Positions 7,071-15,016 are shown, counted from the stretch's first letter. The stretch is 15,016 nucleotides of DNA from an uncultured Selenomonadaceae bacterium (GCA_945637225.1 CALZDE010000027.1:1-15016), one strand, 5' to 3'. The notes: generated by a model not told the origin, from the letters alone. Translations and numbers: made by a program.

Positions 7071-8981
7071 TTAAGTAGCATGATTTTCTTCTAAATATGC
7101 CCAGCGGTCCATCAGCCTTTCCAGTTCCTCACTGCAACGCTGTTCTTCCTTAGTCAGTTCCCTCAATTTATCGTAATCAGTGGCATTCTGACTCATCTGA
7201 AGCTGAATAACTTTCAGCTCGCCCTCCTTGCTGGCAATTACTGCTTCAATCTCCGCATATTCCTTCTGCTCGCCCAAGGTCAGCCCCTTCTTTTTCTTCA
7301 CAGGCTGTTTTTCCTCTGCTATGTCAGCTGTCACCTTGCTCTTTTGGCGGTTTACCTTTGCCATTTCTGCATGCTGGCGGGCTTCTTCCTCCACCTTGCG
7401 CTGATGATAATCACTATAACCGCCTACATAGGTTTCAAAATTTCCTCTGCCGTCACAGACAAATACCTTCCTTGCCATGCGGTCAACAAAGAAACGGTCA
7501 TGCGAAACAAAAACAATCGCACCATTGAAATCCTCAATGAAGCTCTCTAAAATACCCATGGTTTCCAAATCCAAATCATTGGTAGGCTCATCAAGCAGTA
7601 AAACATTAGGCTCACTCATCAGGACACGAAGCAGGAACAAACGTCTCTTTTCACCGCCCGACAGTCTGCCGATGTGAGTCCACTGCAATTCAGGCGGAAA
7701 AAGAAATCTCTCCATCAGCTGAGAAGCGGATAGCTTTGTGCCATCAGCCAAGGTAATGAAATTTGCTTCCTCACGTATGTATTCAATGGCTCTTAAACGT
7801 ACATCCAGCTCTTCATTTGTCTGACTGAAATAGCCTAATTTTACGGTCTGACCAATGGTAACATTACCTTTTACTGGCTGTAATCTGCCCGAAATAAGAT
7901 TTAAAAGCGTAGTCTTGCCTGCACCATTACCGCCTAAAATACCAATGCGGTCATTACGGAGAACTACGTAGGAAAAATCCTTGACGATATCCCTTTCCCC
8001 GACCTTATAATTTACATGCTCCAGCTCAATGACAGTACGCCCTAAACGTGAACCTGCCAAACCCATTTCAATCTGATTTCTTGCAATATCTACCTTCTGG
8101 TCACGAACCTCCTCATAACGCTGAATACGTGCTTTCTGCTTGGTAGAACGTGCCTGTGCCCCACGGCGAATCCATGCCAGCTCATTTCTCAGGAAATTCT
8201 GACGCTTCCTCTCTCCAGCTTCTTCTCTCTCAATTCGTGCCGCCTTCTGCTCCAGATAATCAGAATAATTTCCCTCATAGGAATAGGTACGCCCCTTGTC
8301 AAATTCCAAAATACCGCTTGCTACATGGTCAAGGAAATAACGGTCATGAGTTACCATCAAAAGAGAACATTTTATATGTGCTAAATAGTCCTCCAGCCAG
8401 CCAATTGTATCACTGTCTAAGTGGTTGGTAGGCTCATCAAGGAGAAGTAAATCACATGGCTGAATAAGTGCGGTTGCCAAGGCTAAACGCTTTTGCTGAC
8501 CTGCTGACAAAGTACTTACCTTTGCTTCAAAATTATTGATACCAAGGTGAGTCAGAATATTTTTAGCATCGCTTTCCACATTCCAGCCATTTAAAGAATC
8601 AATTTGGGCAGAGGATTTTACCATTTTCTGCTGATTTTTTTCAGATAAATCGCCAGCTTCAAATTTTGCCAAAGCTAATTCGTATTCCCTTAATGCTTCC
8701 ATTAAAGGAGTTTCATCCTTAAAAACCTCCATGAGGACCGTATTATCTGAGTCAAATTCCTTAGCCTGCTCAAGATAGCTGATACGCAGGTTTCTCATTT
8801 TTGTCATACTGCCAGTATCTGCTTCTAATCTGCCTGCAACGGTCTTTAAGAAAGTAGATTTACCTGTACCATTTACGCCTACAATGCCAATTTTGTCACC
8901 ATCATTGACATTTAAATTAACATGGCCAAACAGCACCTTTTCGCCATAGCTTTTGCCTAAATCCTCAACTGTTAATACCAT
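7071..8981 (-). CDS. uup: ABC-F family ATPase Uup
   Basis: A 636-residue soluble ABC-F protein with two nucleotide-binding domains and no membrane segment. Domain 1: Walker A GVNGTGKS (35-42), signature LSAGQ (158-162), Walker B with LLLLDEPTNHLD (178-189, catalytic E183). A basic, helical inter-domain linker (about 240-315) corresponds to the tRNA-facing PtIM of ABC-F proteins. Domain 2: GGNGAGKT (350-357), LSGGE (440-444), LLLDEPTNDLD (461-471, E465). The C-terminal 75 residues (about 562-636) after a lysine-rich hinge form the coiled-coil, nucleic-acid-binding ABC_tran_CTD typical of Uup. Total length is almost that of E. coli Uup (635). In E. coli, Uup limits precise excision and is implicated in branched DNA intermediates and ribosome function. 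Its ATG directly follows the TAA of the upstream gene, with AAGGTG as ribosome site inside that gene, so translation is probably coupled. Confidence 0.92.
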   Translation of the reverse strand: MVLTVEDLGKSYGEKVLFGHVNLNVNDGDKIGIVGVNGTGKSTFLKTVAGRLEADTGSMTKMRNLRISYLEQAKEFDSDNTVLMEVFKDETPLMEALREYELALAKFEAGDLSEKNQQKMVKSSAQIDSLNGWNVESDAKNILTHLGINNFEAKVSTLSAGQQKRLALATALIQPCDLLLLDEPTNHLDSDTIGWLEDYLAHIKCSLLMVTHDRYFLDHVASGILEFDKGRTYSYEGNYSDYLEQKAARIEREEAGERKRQNFLRNELAWIRRGAQARSTKQKARIQRYEEVRDQKVDIARNQIEMGLAGSRLGRTVIELEHVNYKVGERDIVKDFSYVVLRNDRIGILGGNGAGKTTLLNLISGRLQPVKGNVTIGQTVKLGYFSQTNEELDVRLRAIEYIREEANFITLADGTKLSASQLMERFLFPPELQWTHIGRLSGGEKRRLFLLRVLMSEPNVLLLDEPTNDLDLETMGILESFIEDFNGAIVFVSHDRFFVDRMARKVFVCDGRGNFETYVGGYSDYHQRKVEEEARQHAEMAKVNRQKSKVTADIAEEKQPVKKKKGLTLGEQKEYAEIEAVIASKEGELKVIQLQMSQNATDYDKLRELTKEEQRCSEELERLMDRWAYLEENHAT

Positions 8982-10355
8982 TTATTTCACCTTATTTTCC
9001 TGTTCAGTATTAGATGTTCTGTCCTTTATTTCCTCATGTTCCTCTGTCAGCTCTTTATCCATCTTTACCAGCACGCGGATAATTCGCAAATTGTCTACTT
9101 CCTCTACAAAAAATTCCGTATTATCTGCTATTGCTTTCATGCCAACCTGAGGCGGAGACTGTATATTTGCGTAAAGCCAGCCACCAATGGTATCTACATT
9201 ATCCATTTCCACATTTACTTCTAAAATATCGTTTAAATCCTCAAGAAGCAATTTAGCATCTACGGAAAACAGCTTGTCACCACGTTTTTCTACAGTAGGT
9301 CTTTCCTGATCAAATTCGTCCTGAATTTCACCGACAATTTCCTCAATAATATCTTCAATTGTCACCATACCAGCAGTACCGCCATATTCATCAACTACAA
9401 TAGCAAGCTGGGAGCGTTCCTTCTGCATCATCTTCAAAAGCATAGCAATCTTCATTGTCTCTGGAACTACAAGACACTTTCTGATAAGTCTGCGGATACG
9501 TGGTCTGCGGTGTCTGTAAAGAGGAGTCATTAAATCCTTGATGTGCAGGAAGCCGATAATATTATCCTTATCATCCTTACAAACAGGATAACGAGTCATG
9601 CCTTCACTCAGGACAATCTGAATATTTTCATCAAGAGGGTCCTCCAAATAAAGACAAATCATATCAGTACGAGGTATCATAATTTCACGCACATTTCTAT
9701 CCGCAAAATCAAAAACATTATCCACGTATTCCAATTCAGTTTTATCTATATAACCCTGCTTATGGCTTTCCTCCATCAAAACGCGGATTTCATCTTCTGT
9801 ATGTGCCGCATCTCCATTTTTGCCTGAAATTTCTACACCGCAAAGCTTGGCGGCACTAAAGGCAATTTTATTCAAAGCCCACACAGAAGGATACATTATC
9901 TTGTGGAAAAAGGTAAGCGGAAAAGCTACTGTCAGCATTACCTTCTCTACATACTGAATAGCAATATTCTTTGGAATAAGCTCACCGATAATAATGTGCA
10001 TTGCCGTTACTACAGCAAAGGAAACAACAAAGGAAATTGTATGTGCCAGAGTTGTACCCGCAATACCTGTAAGAACAAAAATCGGCTCCATAAGCTGACT
10101 GATAGTAGGCTCACCAAGCCAGCCGATAACCAATGAAACAATGGTAATACCAAGCTGTGTAACAGACAGTGAAATGTCTACATGATCTACGAGATATTTT
10201 GCATAACGGGCACCACTTACCCCTTCGGCAATAAGTGTGTCTAATCGGGAGCTGCGCATTTTTACAATAGAAAATTCTGCCGCTACAAAAAAACCATTGA
10301 GGGCAACCAGAAAAACTATTAATACTAATTTACCAAGTATTTGTACAACGTCCAA
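8982..10355 (-). CDS. CNNM/CorC/HlyC-family CBS-domain membrane protein
   Basis: A 457-residue inner-membrane protein of the DUF21-CBS-CorC_HlyC architecture, often annotated 'hemolysin family' and linked in other bacteria to magnesium (MpfA, YhdP, CorB-like) or other cation export. Residues 1-170 hold the DUF21/CNNM region with hydrophobic segments at about 8-28, 63-80, 98-125 and 138-158 and the conserved GELIPKN (124-130). A CBS pair occupies about 222-345, ending in the hallmark DEYGGTAGMVTIED (322-335). The CorC_HlyC domain is at about 355-432, followed by an acidic, charged tail (433-457). The start codon is TTG at 10355, supported by AAGGAG (10370-10365) 9 bases upstream. It lies 55 bases after topB and abuts uup, consistent with one operon. 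The ion transported cannot be told from sequence. No Mg2+ riboswitch is seen upstream. Confidence 0.9.
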   Translation of the reverse strand: MDVVQILGKLVLIVFLVALNGFFVAAEFSIVKMRSSRLDTLIAEGVSGARYAKYLVDHVDISLSVTQLGITIVSLVIGWLGEPTISQLMEPIFVLTGIAGTTLAHTISFVVSFAVVTAMHIIIGELIPKNIAIQYVEKVMLTVAFPLTFFHKIMYPSVWALNKIAFSAAKLCGVEISGKNGDAAHTEDEIRVLMEESHKQGYIDKTELEYVDNVFDFADRNVREIMIPRTDMICLYLEDPLDENIQIVLSEGMTRYPVCKDDKDNIIGFLHIKDLMTPLYRHRRPRIRRLIRKCLVVPETMKIAMLLKMMQKERSQLAIVVDEYGGTAGMVTIEDIIEEIVGEIQDEFDQERPTVEKRGDKLFSVDAKLLLEDLNDILEVNVEMDNVDTIGGWLYANIQSPPQVGMKAIADNTEFFVEEVDNLRIIRVLVKMDKELTEEHEEIKDRTSNTEQENKVK

Positions 10356-10364
10356 CTTTAATTT

Positions 10365-10370
10365 CTCCTT
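10365..10370 (-). promoter_or_regulatory. Ribosome site that fixes a TTG start
   Basis: AAGGAG on the minus strand lies 9 bases before the TTG at 10355-10353. No ATG or GTG occurs in frame between the site and the first conserved residues, so TTG is the likely initiator of the CorC-like gene. Confidence 0.75.
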
Positions 10371-10410
10371 GTTAATTACTTCTTACAAACAAACTTTTAA
10401 TACAAATTTT

Positions 10411-12912
10411 TTAGCTGTTTAAACGAGGTGCTCCTTTTTCATCATCAAAGGTAGCAGTACAGCGAGGATAATTTGTACAACCCCAGAAAACACCATTTCT
10501 TCCCTTAATGCTTCTTAAATGACCTTCCCTGCATCTAGGACAAAGGAATTTGTTGTCATCAGAATTCACCTTACCACCATTTTTTCTAATGGACTCCTCC
10601 TTTATTGCCAATTTTTCCATCGGCATAGCTGAAGTTTTAGGTGCATTATTATTAAATGAGTTATAAGTATTTTTATAACTTCCCTGATATGCGTAAGGGT
10701 CATAGTTATTTAAAACACTGTAATCCTCATCAGCAACATTATAATTATTCCCACTGAAAAAAGTCTGAGCAGAAGATGTGAAATTTTGCTGATTAAAACT
10801 GTTATTTCCACCAAAGCTTCTTCTGTTTTTTGCTCCTTCTAAGTCAGGCTTGCCATCCTTATCATCACAGGTCATACGGCATTGAGGATATGTACTGCAT
10901 CCCCAGAAATCGCCATTTTTACCATGACGCTTATTCAGTATACCTCTCTGACAGCGTGGACAAAGCACCTGACCATTTGCCTTAGCCGCTTCCTCCAATG
11001 TCTGCTTTTTGCCATCAGCAGTATTGGTACTGAGCATGGTTGATTTCAATGCTTTATCACAAAGCAATTTGGTAAAATTAACCTGTTCCTGCAAAAAATC
11101 ATCTAATTTCCCATCGCCATCAGCCATAGAATGAAGCTTATCCTCCCAAATGGCTGTAAAGTCAGGATAAGATAATTCATCAGGCATAGCATCAATCAAA
11201 ATATATGCTGAATCATTAGGAGTAAGTACCTGCTTTTTACCCGTAGCAGTCAGGAATTTTCGCTTTATTAAATCCTCAATAATAGTGGCTCTTGTCGCTT
11301 CTGTACCAATGCCATAAACATCCTTCAGCTTTTTCTTTGCCTCTGGATCCTTGACAAATTTATGAATTTCCTTCATAGCCGCCAAAAGCGTAGATGGAGT
11401 AAATCTCACAGGTGGTTTTGTAACCTTGCTGTTAATCTCTCCCTTTAAGTAATCCACTATATCATTCTTTTTCATCATAGGAAGATTTGTACTTTCATCA
11501 TCTTCCTTATTGTTATCCTTTTCATCATCCTTTGGCTTATAGGAACGTGAGCCATCCTTGTTAAAACCGTATAACTCCTTCCAGCCAATTTCCAAAACTA
11601 CACGCCCGCTAGCGGTAAACAGCTCATCCTTATAAGTAACCTCTACCTTAGTCTGATTATAGGTATGAATTGGATAAAACTGTGCTAAATATGCCTGTGC
11701 TACAAGGAAATAAATATTCCTTTCTGCTTCAGATAATTTAGCCGCATTTGCTGGTACACGAGTAGGAATAATAGCGTGATGTGCACTGATTTTCTTATCA
11801 TTCCAGCAACGGCTCTTAATAGATAAATCAGCCCTTCCTGCCCAGTCTGTCAGCTGTTCATTGCCAAAATTCATCAAGTTTTTTATAATATTTCCTCTGT
11901 CGCCATATTGATTTGTTGGCAAAAATTCACAGTCAGAACGTGGATAAGTAGTCAGCTTTTTTTCATAAAGACTCTGTGCTGTATCAAGTACCAGCTGAGG
12001 TGCATAACCAAATCTTTTGCCTGCCATTACCTGCAAAGAAGAAAGAGAAAATGGCAATTTCTGAGGTTCCTGTTTTTTCGTCTTTGCATAATTAGTTATT
12101 TTTCCCTGACGAGGCTCTTTTAAAAATTCCTGACACTTTGCCTCTGCTATTTTTTTGTCTATAAGGCGACCTTCAGAATCAAGGCCTGCCATAGTATCCT
12201 TTGGCTTCCACGTAGCAGTAAAAGTGCCGTTTTCATGCTGAAAATCAGCTTTAATACCATAGTAATCTACAGGCTTAAAATTCTGAATTTCCCTTTCACG
12301 CCTTACCACCAATGCCAGCGTAGGCGTCTTTACACGTCCGACTGGCAAAACTAATTTTTGATGACCACAGCGTCTTGCAGATAAAGTAAATGCTCTGGAA
12401 AGATTCATGCCTATGAGCCAGTCTGCCCTTGAGCGGGCTAATGCAGAATATTTCAGATTGATAAATTCCTCATTTTTGCGTAAACGTGAATTGGCATCCT
12501 TAATGCTTTTTTCATCCAAAGCATTTAAAAGAATACGCTTCACAGGCTTTTTATTACCTACAAAATCAAGAACCTCATCCACCAAAAGCTGTCCTTCACG
12601 GTCAGGGTCGCCTGCATGAACAATTTCATCAGCCTTGTTAATAAGTGCCTTTACTATATTAAACTGCTGTGCACATGAATCACTGACAAGAAGTTTCCAC
12701 TTCTGTGGCACAATAGGCAAATCCTCTGCCCGCCACTGCTTGTACTTAGGGTCATACTCCTGTGGCTCTGCCTGCTGAAGCACATGACCAAAAAGCCATG
12801 TCACAATGCCATCCTTTGTTTCGATAAAACCGTTGCCATTACGGGAAGGACCTTGCAGACATTTAGCAATTTCTCTGCCCATACTTGGCTTTTCTGCTAT
12901 ATATAAACGCAT
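10411..12912 (-). CDS. topB: DNA topoisomerase III (type IA) with two C-terminal zinc ribbons
   Basis: An 833-residue type IA topoisomerase that cuts and passes single strands and, with RecQ-type helicases, resolves recombination and replication intermediates. It opens with RLYIAEKPSMG, a typical TopB N-terminus. Toprim residues are E7 and D102/D104/E106 in AGDPDREGQ. The active-site tyrosine is Y323 in TTYPRSD; SAHHAIIPT (377-385) and YGIGTEATRATI (533-544) are further family motifs. An acidic insert lies at about 459-484. The C-terminus has two four-cysteine zinc ribbons (C651, C654, C672, C678 and C791, C794, C812, C818) joined by an Asn/Tyr/Ser-rich low-complexity linker (about 698-761). 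The core is of usual length; the tail makes it longer than E. coli TopB (653). ATG at 12912 is chosen: GGGAG (12923-12919) is 6 bases upstream and the protein then starts exactly at the conserved motif. An in-frame TTG at 12936 lacks such support. It lies 31 bases after the HAD gene. Confidence 0.95.
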   Translation of the reverse strand: MRLYIAEKPSMGREIAKCLQGPSRNGNGFIETKDGIVTWLFGHVLQQAEPQEYDPKYKQWRAEDLPIVPQKWKLLVSDSCAQQFNIVKALINKADEIVHAGDPDREGQLLVDEVLDFVGNKKPVKRILLNALDEKSIKDANSRLRKNEEFINLKYSALARSRADWLIGMNLSRAFTLSARRCGHQKLVLPVGRVKTPTLALVVRREREIQNFKPVDYYGIKADFQHENGTFTATWKPKDTMAGLDSEGRLIDKKIAEAKCQEFLKEPRQGKITNYAKTKKQEPQKLPFSLSSLQVMAGKRFGYAPQLVLDTAQSLYEKKLTTYPRSDCEFLPTNQYGDRGNIIKNLMNFGNEQLTDWAGRADLSIKSRCWNDKKISAHHAIIPTRVPANAAKLSEAERNIYFLVAQAYLAQFYPIHTYNQTKVEVTYKDELFTASGRVVLEIGWKELYGFNKDGSRSYKPKDDEKDNNKEDDESTNLPMMKKNDIVDYLKGEINSKVTKPPVRFTPSTLLAAMKEIHKFVKDPEAKKKLKDVYGIGTEATRATIIEDLIKRKFLTATGKKQVLTPNDSAYILIDAMPDELSYPDFTAIWEDKLHSMADGDGKLDDFLQEQVNFTKLLCDKALKSTMLSTNTADGKKQTLEEAAKANGQVLCPRCQRGILNKRHGKNGDFWGCSTYPQCRMTCDDKDGKPDLEGAKNRRSFGGNNSFNQQNFTSSAQTFFSGNNYNVADEDYSVLNNYDPYAYQGSYKNTYNSFNNNAPKTSAMPMEKLAIKEESIRKNGGKVNSDDNKFLCPRCREGHLRSIKGRNGVFWGCTNYPRCTATFDDEKGAPRLNS

Positions 12913-12943
12913 TTCGCACTCCCAAAACCAGCTCAAAAATAAA

Positions 12944-13567
12944 TCACTTTAAAAGGTCGGAAAATTCATGGATTACATATTTGGCATCAGGTACCTTGCC
13001 ATAGCCATAAGCCGCATGAACAAACTCTACTCCAGCCTTGTTAGAAGCCTCAAAATCACCCTGAATATCACCTACATAGCAGACATTTTCCATCTTGTGC
13101 TTTTCTACCATAGCCTTGATATTCTCCGCCTTGCTGTTCATAGGGTGCTTAAACCATGATACATCATCAAAATATTTCTCCACATCCATATTAGCAAAAA
13201 GCATATCAATGTAGCCATCGAGACAATTACTGATGATGTAAAGATTACAGCCTCTAGCCTTCAGTGCCTCTAAGGTTTCCACAAAACCAGGATAAACAAT
13301 TTCAGGCACGCAGTTATCCATCTCCACATACTGCTGTTTTACACAGTCACGGGTTATATCAATAGCTTCCTCACGAGGAAGTTCAGGCATCAGTCCTACT
13401 GCTACCTCATCAAGAGTCTTGCCGAAATTTGCATGAATATCTGCTACTGTAATGACCTTATCCTTTAAGCCACGAGCCTGTACTGCCTTAGTAAAACCTT
13501 TTGCAGCAGGAATTGCTGAATCCCAGATAGTTCCGTCCATATCAAAAATATAATTTTTAAAATTCAC
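12944..13567 (-). CDS. HAD-superfamily hydrolase (phosphoglycolate phosphatase-like)
   Basis: A 207-residue soluble HAD phosphatase. Motif I is FDMDGT, with nucleophile D9 and acid/base D11. Motif II is S113 in YIISNC, motif III is K146, and motif IV is GDIQGD with D167 and D171 binding Mg2+. The helical insert between motif I and about residue 85 is a C1 cap, as in phosphoglycolate phosphatase and beta-phosphoglucomutase relatives. The substrate is not predictable; a small phosphorylated metabolite is likely. The start is GTG at 13567, with GGAGG (13580-13576) 8 bases upstream. A TTG at 13585 in the same frame would place the ribosome site inside the gene. It is the first gene of the run HAD, topB, corC-like, uup, and is transcribed divergently from lysA. 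Confidence 0.88.
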   Translation of the reverse strand: MNFKNYIFDMDGTIWDSAIPAAKGFTKAVQARGLKDKVITVADIHANFGKTLDEVAVGLMPELPREEAIDITRDCVKQQYVEMDNCVPEIVYPGFVETLEALKARGCNLYIISNCLDGYIDMLFANMDVEKYFDDVSWFKHPMNSKAENIKAMVEKHKMENVCYVGDIQGDFEASNKAGVEFVHAAYGYGKVPDAKYVIHEFSDLLK

Positions 13568-13575
13568 TTTTATTT

Positions 13576-13580
13576 CCTCC
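13576..13580 (-). promoter_or_regulatory. Ribosome site fixing the GTG start of the HAD gene
   Basis: GGAGG on the minus strand, 8 bases before GTG (13567-13565). The spacing is the same as at the divergent lysA gene, which supports both GTG choices. Confidence 0.75.
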
Positions 13581-13600
13581 ACCAAATATAGATAGATACT

Positions 13601-13609
13601 ATTCTATCA
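13601..13609 (-). promoter_or_regulatory. Candidate extended -10 promoter of the HAD-topB-corC-uup operon
   Basis: TGATAGAAT on the minus strand is an extended -10 element, with the hexamer one base from TATAAT. No good -35 is seen at 16-18 bp (TGGTAT at 17), so the extended -10 would have to carry it. Transcription would start near 13594, leaving a leader of about 27 bases before the GTG. Confidence 0.45.
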
Positions 13610-13655
13610 CAAAATCTCTGAAAATACCATGATAAAAGTATACATTCTATTCTTC

Positions 13656-13685
13656 TTGACAATACTTCTCAATCCTTGTTATAAT
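13656..13685 (+). promoter_or_regulatory. Consensus sigma-A promoter of lysA
   Basis: TTGACA (13656-13661) and TATAAT (13680-13685) are both perfect, separated by 18 bp, with an extended -10 TGT at 13677-13679. This is the strongest promoter in the window. Transcription should start near 13692, giving a leader of about 58 bases, too short for a lysine riboswitch or T-box. Confidence 0.88.
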
Positions 13686-13736
13686 AGGCAGTGTATTGTA
13701 GTTAGACAGTATGTTAATGAAATAAATTATATATAT

Positions 13737-13741
13737 GGAGG
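13737..13741 (+). promoter_or_regulatory. Ribosome site fixing the GTG start of lysA
   Basis: GGAGG lies 8 bases before GTG at 13750. It overlaps the in-frame ATG at 13735, so that ATG cannot be the ribosome-directed start. Confidence 0.8.
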
Positions 13742-13749
13742 AATTTCCC

Positions 13750-15012
13750 GTGAGTGAAAAGAAGTTTCCAATTTCTCAAGAAAAGCTTGAAGAAATTATT
13801 GCAAAATATCCTACACCATTTCATATTTACGACGAAAAAGCTATCCGTCAGAACATCCGCCGTCTGTTCAAGGCATTTGACTGGGCACCTGAGTTCCGTG
13901 AGCATTTCGCAGTAAAAGCTACCCCAAATCCTCGCCTTATGCAGATTTTAGCTGAGGAAGGCGCAGGCTCCGACTGTTCTTCTTTAGCTGAGCTTATGCT
14001 CTCTGAGGCCGCTGGTATCACTGGTGAAAAGATTATGCTCACCTCCAACGATACCCCTGCTAACGAGTTCCAGAAGGCTATTGAGCTGGGTGCTGTTATC
14101 AATCTTGACGATATTACCCATATTGAATACTTGGAAAAACATGCTGGCATGCCAAAGATTATGTCCTTCCGCTACAATCCAGGCAACCTCATCGCTGGCA
14201 ATGACATCATCGGCAAGCCTATGGAAGCAAAATACGGCCTGACCCATGAACAGATTCTGAAAGCCTATAAGATGGCTCAGGACAGAGGTGTAAAGCGTTT
14301 CGGCCTGCATTGCATGGTTATTTCCAACGAGCTTCGTACCGAAGGCTTTGAGCTGACCGCTGAAATCATGTTTAATCTGGCAGTTGAAATCAAGGAAAAA
14401 TTAGGTATTACCTTAGAATTTGTAAACCTCGGCGGTGGTATCGGTATTCCTTACACCCCTGACCAGAATGAAGTAAATCTCGAAGAAGTAGGCGAGGGCA
14501 TTCATAAACTGTACCAGAAGATTATGGAGCCAGCTGGTCTTGGCAAGTGCGCTATCTGCTTTGAGTCCGGCCGTGCTATCACCGGTCCTTATGGCTATCT
14601 GGTATCTACCGCAATCCATGAGAAGCACACCTACAAGAATTACATCGGTCTTGACTCCTGCATGGCAAACCTCATGCGTCCTGCTCTCTACGGTGCATAT
14701 CATCACATCACTGTTATCGGCAAGGAAAACGCTCCAAAGGACCATGTATATGATGTAACTGGTTCTCTCTGTGAGAATAACGATAAATTCGCTATTGACC
14801 GTCAGCTCCCTGAAATCGAGATGGGTGACAGAATTGTTATTCATGATGCAGGTGCACATGGTCATTCTATGGGCTTCAACTATAACGGCAAGCTTCGCAG
14901 TGCAGAGCTTCTTCTTCACGAGGATGGCAGTGTAGAGCTGATCCGCCGTGCAGAAACCATTGAGGATTATTTCACTACCCTGACTGGTTTTGAAGGCGCC
15001 CTCATTAAGTAA
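13750..15012 (+). CDS. lysA: Diaminopimelate decarboxylase (LysA-like, fold-type III PLP enzyme)
   Basis: A 420-residue PLP-dependent decarboxylase of the Orn/DAP/Arg group 2 family, expected to convert meso-diaminopimelate to L-lysine in the last step of lysine synthesis. The N-terminal TIM barrel holds the PLP lysine K56 in FAVKATPNP, GSDCSSLAEL (73-82), a glycine loop NLGGGIGIPY (226-235) that binds PLP phosphate, and ESGR (272-275). The C-terminal barrel has the RPALYGAYHH stretch (310-319), the active-site Cys341 in GSLCENNDKFA, and DAGAHGHSMGFNYNG (366-380). Several motifs differ from classical LysA: LHCMVISN in place of HxHIGSQ, ESGR for EPGR, and GAHG for GAYG. This looks like a separate subfamily, and another substrate cannot be excluded. 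The GTG start is set by GGAGG 8 bases upstream. The gene has a consensus promoter and is complete; its terminator lies beyond the window. Confidence 0.87.
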   Translation: MSEKKFPISQEKLEEIIAKYPTPFHIYDEKAIRQNIRRLFKAFDWAPEFREHFAVKATPNPRLMQILAEEGAGSDCSSLAELMLSEAAGITGEKIMLTSNDTPANEFQKAIELGAVINLDDITHIEYLEKHAGMPKIMSFRYNPGNLIAGNDIIGKPMEAKYGLTHEQILKAYKMAQDRGVKRFGLHCMVISNELRTEGFELTAEIMFNLAVEIKEKLGITLEFVNLGGGIGIPYTPDQNEVNLEEVGEGIHKLYQKIMEPAGLGKCAICFESGRAITGPYGYLVSTAIHEKHTYKNYIGLDSCMANLMRPALYGAYHHITVIGKENAPKDHVYDVTGSLCENNDKFAIDRQLPEIEMGDRIVIHDAGAHGHSMGFNYNGKLRSAELLLHEDGSVELIRRAETIEDYFTTLTGFEGALIK

Positions 15013-15016
15013 TTTA

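Noticed and set aside
12913..12936. Upstream in-frame TTG start for topB
   Set aside because: It would add eight residues before the conserved RLYIAEKPS start, and the GGGAG ribosome site fits the ATG at 12912.
13692..13749. Lysine riboswitch or T-box in the lysA leader
   Set aside because: The leader is only about 58 bases and AT-rich without stable stems; both RNA elements need well over 150 bases.
14413..14919. 168-codon minus-strand frame opposite lysA
   Set aside because: Shadow of a strongly conserved decarboxylase gene; no ribosome site or promoter seen.
1..15016. Mobile element, phage or defence island
   Set aside because: No transposase, integrase, terminal repeats, CRISPR repeats or restriction genes; all genes are housekeeping types with similar base composition.

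Overview
The window looks like ordinary chromosome from a low-to-moderate GC Firmicute-type bacterium. Nine genes have strong Shine-Dalgarno sites (GGAGG/AAGGAG), sigma-A-like promoters and some GTG or TTG starts. A Sec-exported M48 peptidase, a type II NADH dehydrogenase, a eukaryote-type hexokinase and a LysA-like decarboxylase would fit an anaerobic Gram-negative Firmicute (Negativicutes, for example the Acidaminococcaceae). That placement is inference, not something the sequence proves. I see no insertion sequence, prophage, CRISPR array, tRNA or rRNA.

Left part (1-3024). A possible minus-strand gene start runs off the left edge. Next come a clear minus-strand terminator and ndh (type II NADH dehydrogenase, minus). 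ndh shares a divergent intergenic region (1577-1851) with a secreted M48 zinc peptidase gene (plus). That intergenic region carries an extended -10 promoter on each strand and two 18-bp inverted repeats on the ndh side. The repeats resemble Rex (NADH-sensing repressor) operators, one of them lying over the ndh promoter. A further TTGTCC-N11-GGACAA palindrome sits just upstream of the peptidase promoter. A shared hairpin at 2969-3003 separates the peptidase gene from the convergent hexokinase gene.

Middle (3025-7070, minus). A eukaryote-family hexokinase (PF00349/PF03727 type) lies downstream of a large soluble hybrid histidine kinase. The kinase has an N-terminal sensory region, a tandem duplication of a PAS-PAC unit, HisKA, HATPase and a C-terminal receiver. 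It has its own promoter at 7029-7057.

Right part (7071-13567, minus). Four closely packed genes form a likely operon, in transcription order: a HAD phosphatase, topB (topoisomerase III with two C-terminal zinc ribbons), a CorC/HlyC-type CBS membrane protein, and uup (ABC-F ATPase). The theme is genome maintenance and housekeeping, with topoisomerase III and Uup both linked to recombination and replication intermediates. Divergent to the operon, the strongest promoter in the window (TTGACA-N18-TATAAT) drives a lysA-type decarboxylase that starts at GTG and ends just before the right edge.

No obviously new multi-gene system is present. The most interesting points are the Rex-like control region of ndh, the eukaryote-type hexokinase with altered motif residues, the duplicated PAS units of the orphan hybrid kinase, the low-complexity tails on NDH-2 and TopB, and the divergent LysA subfamily.
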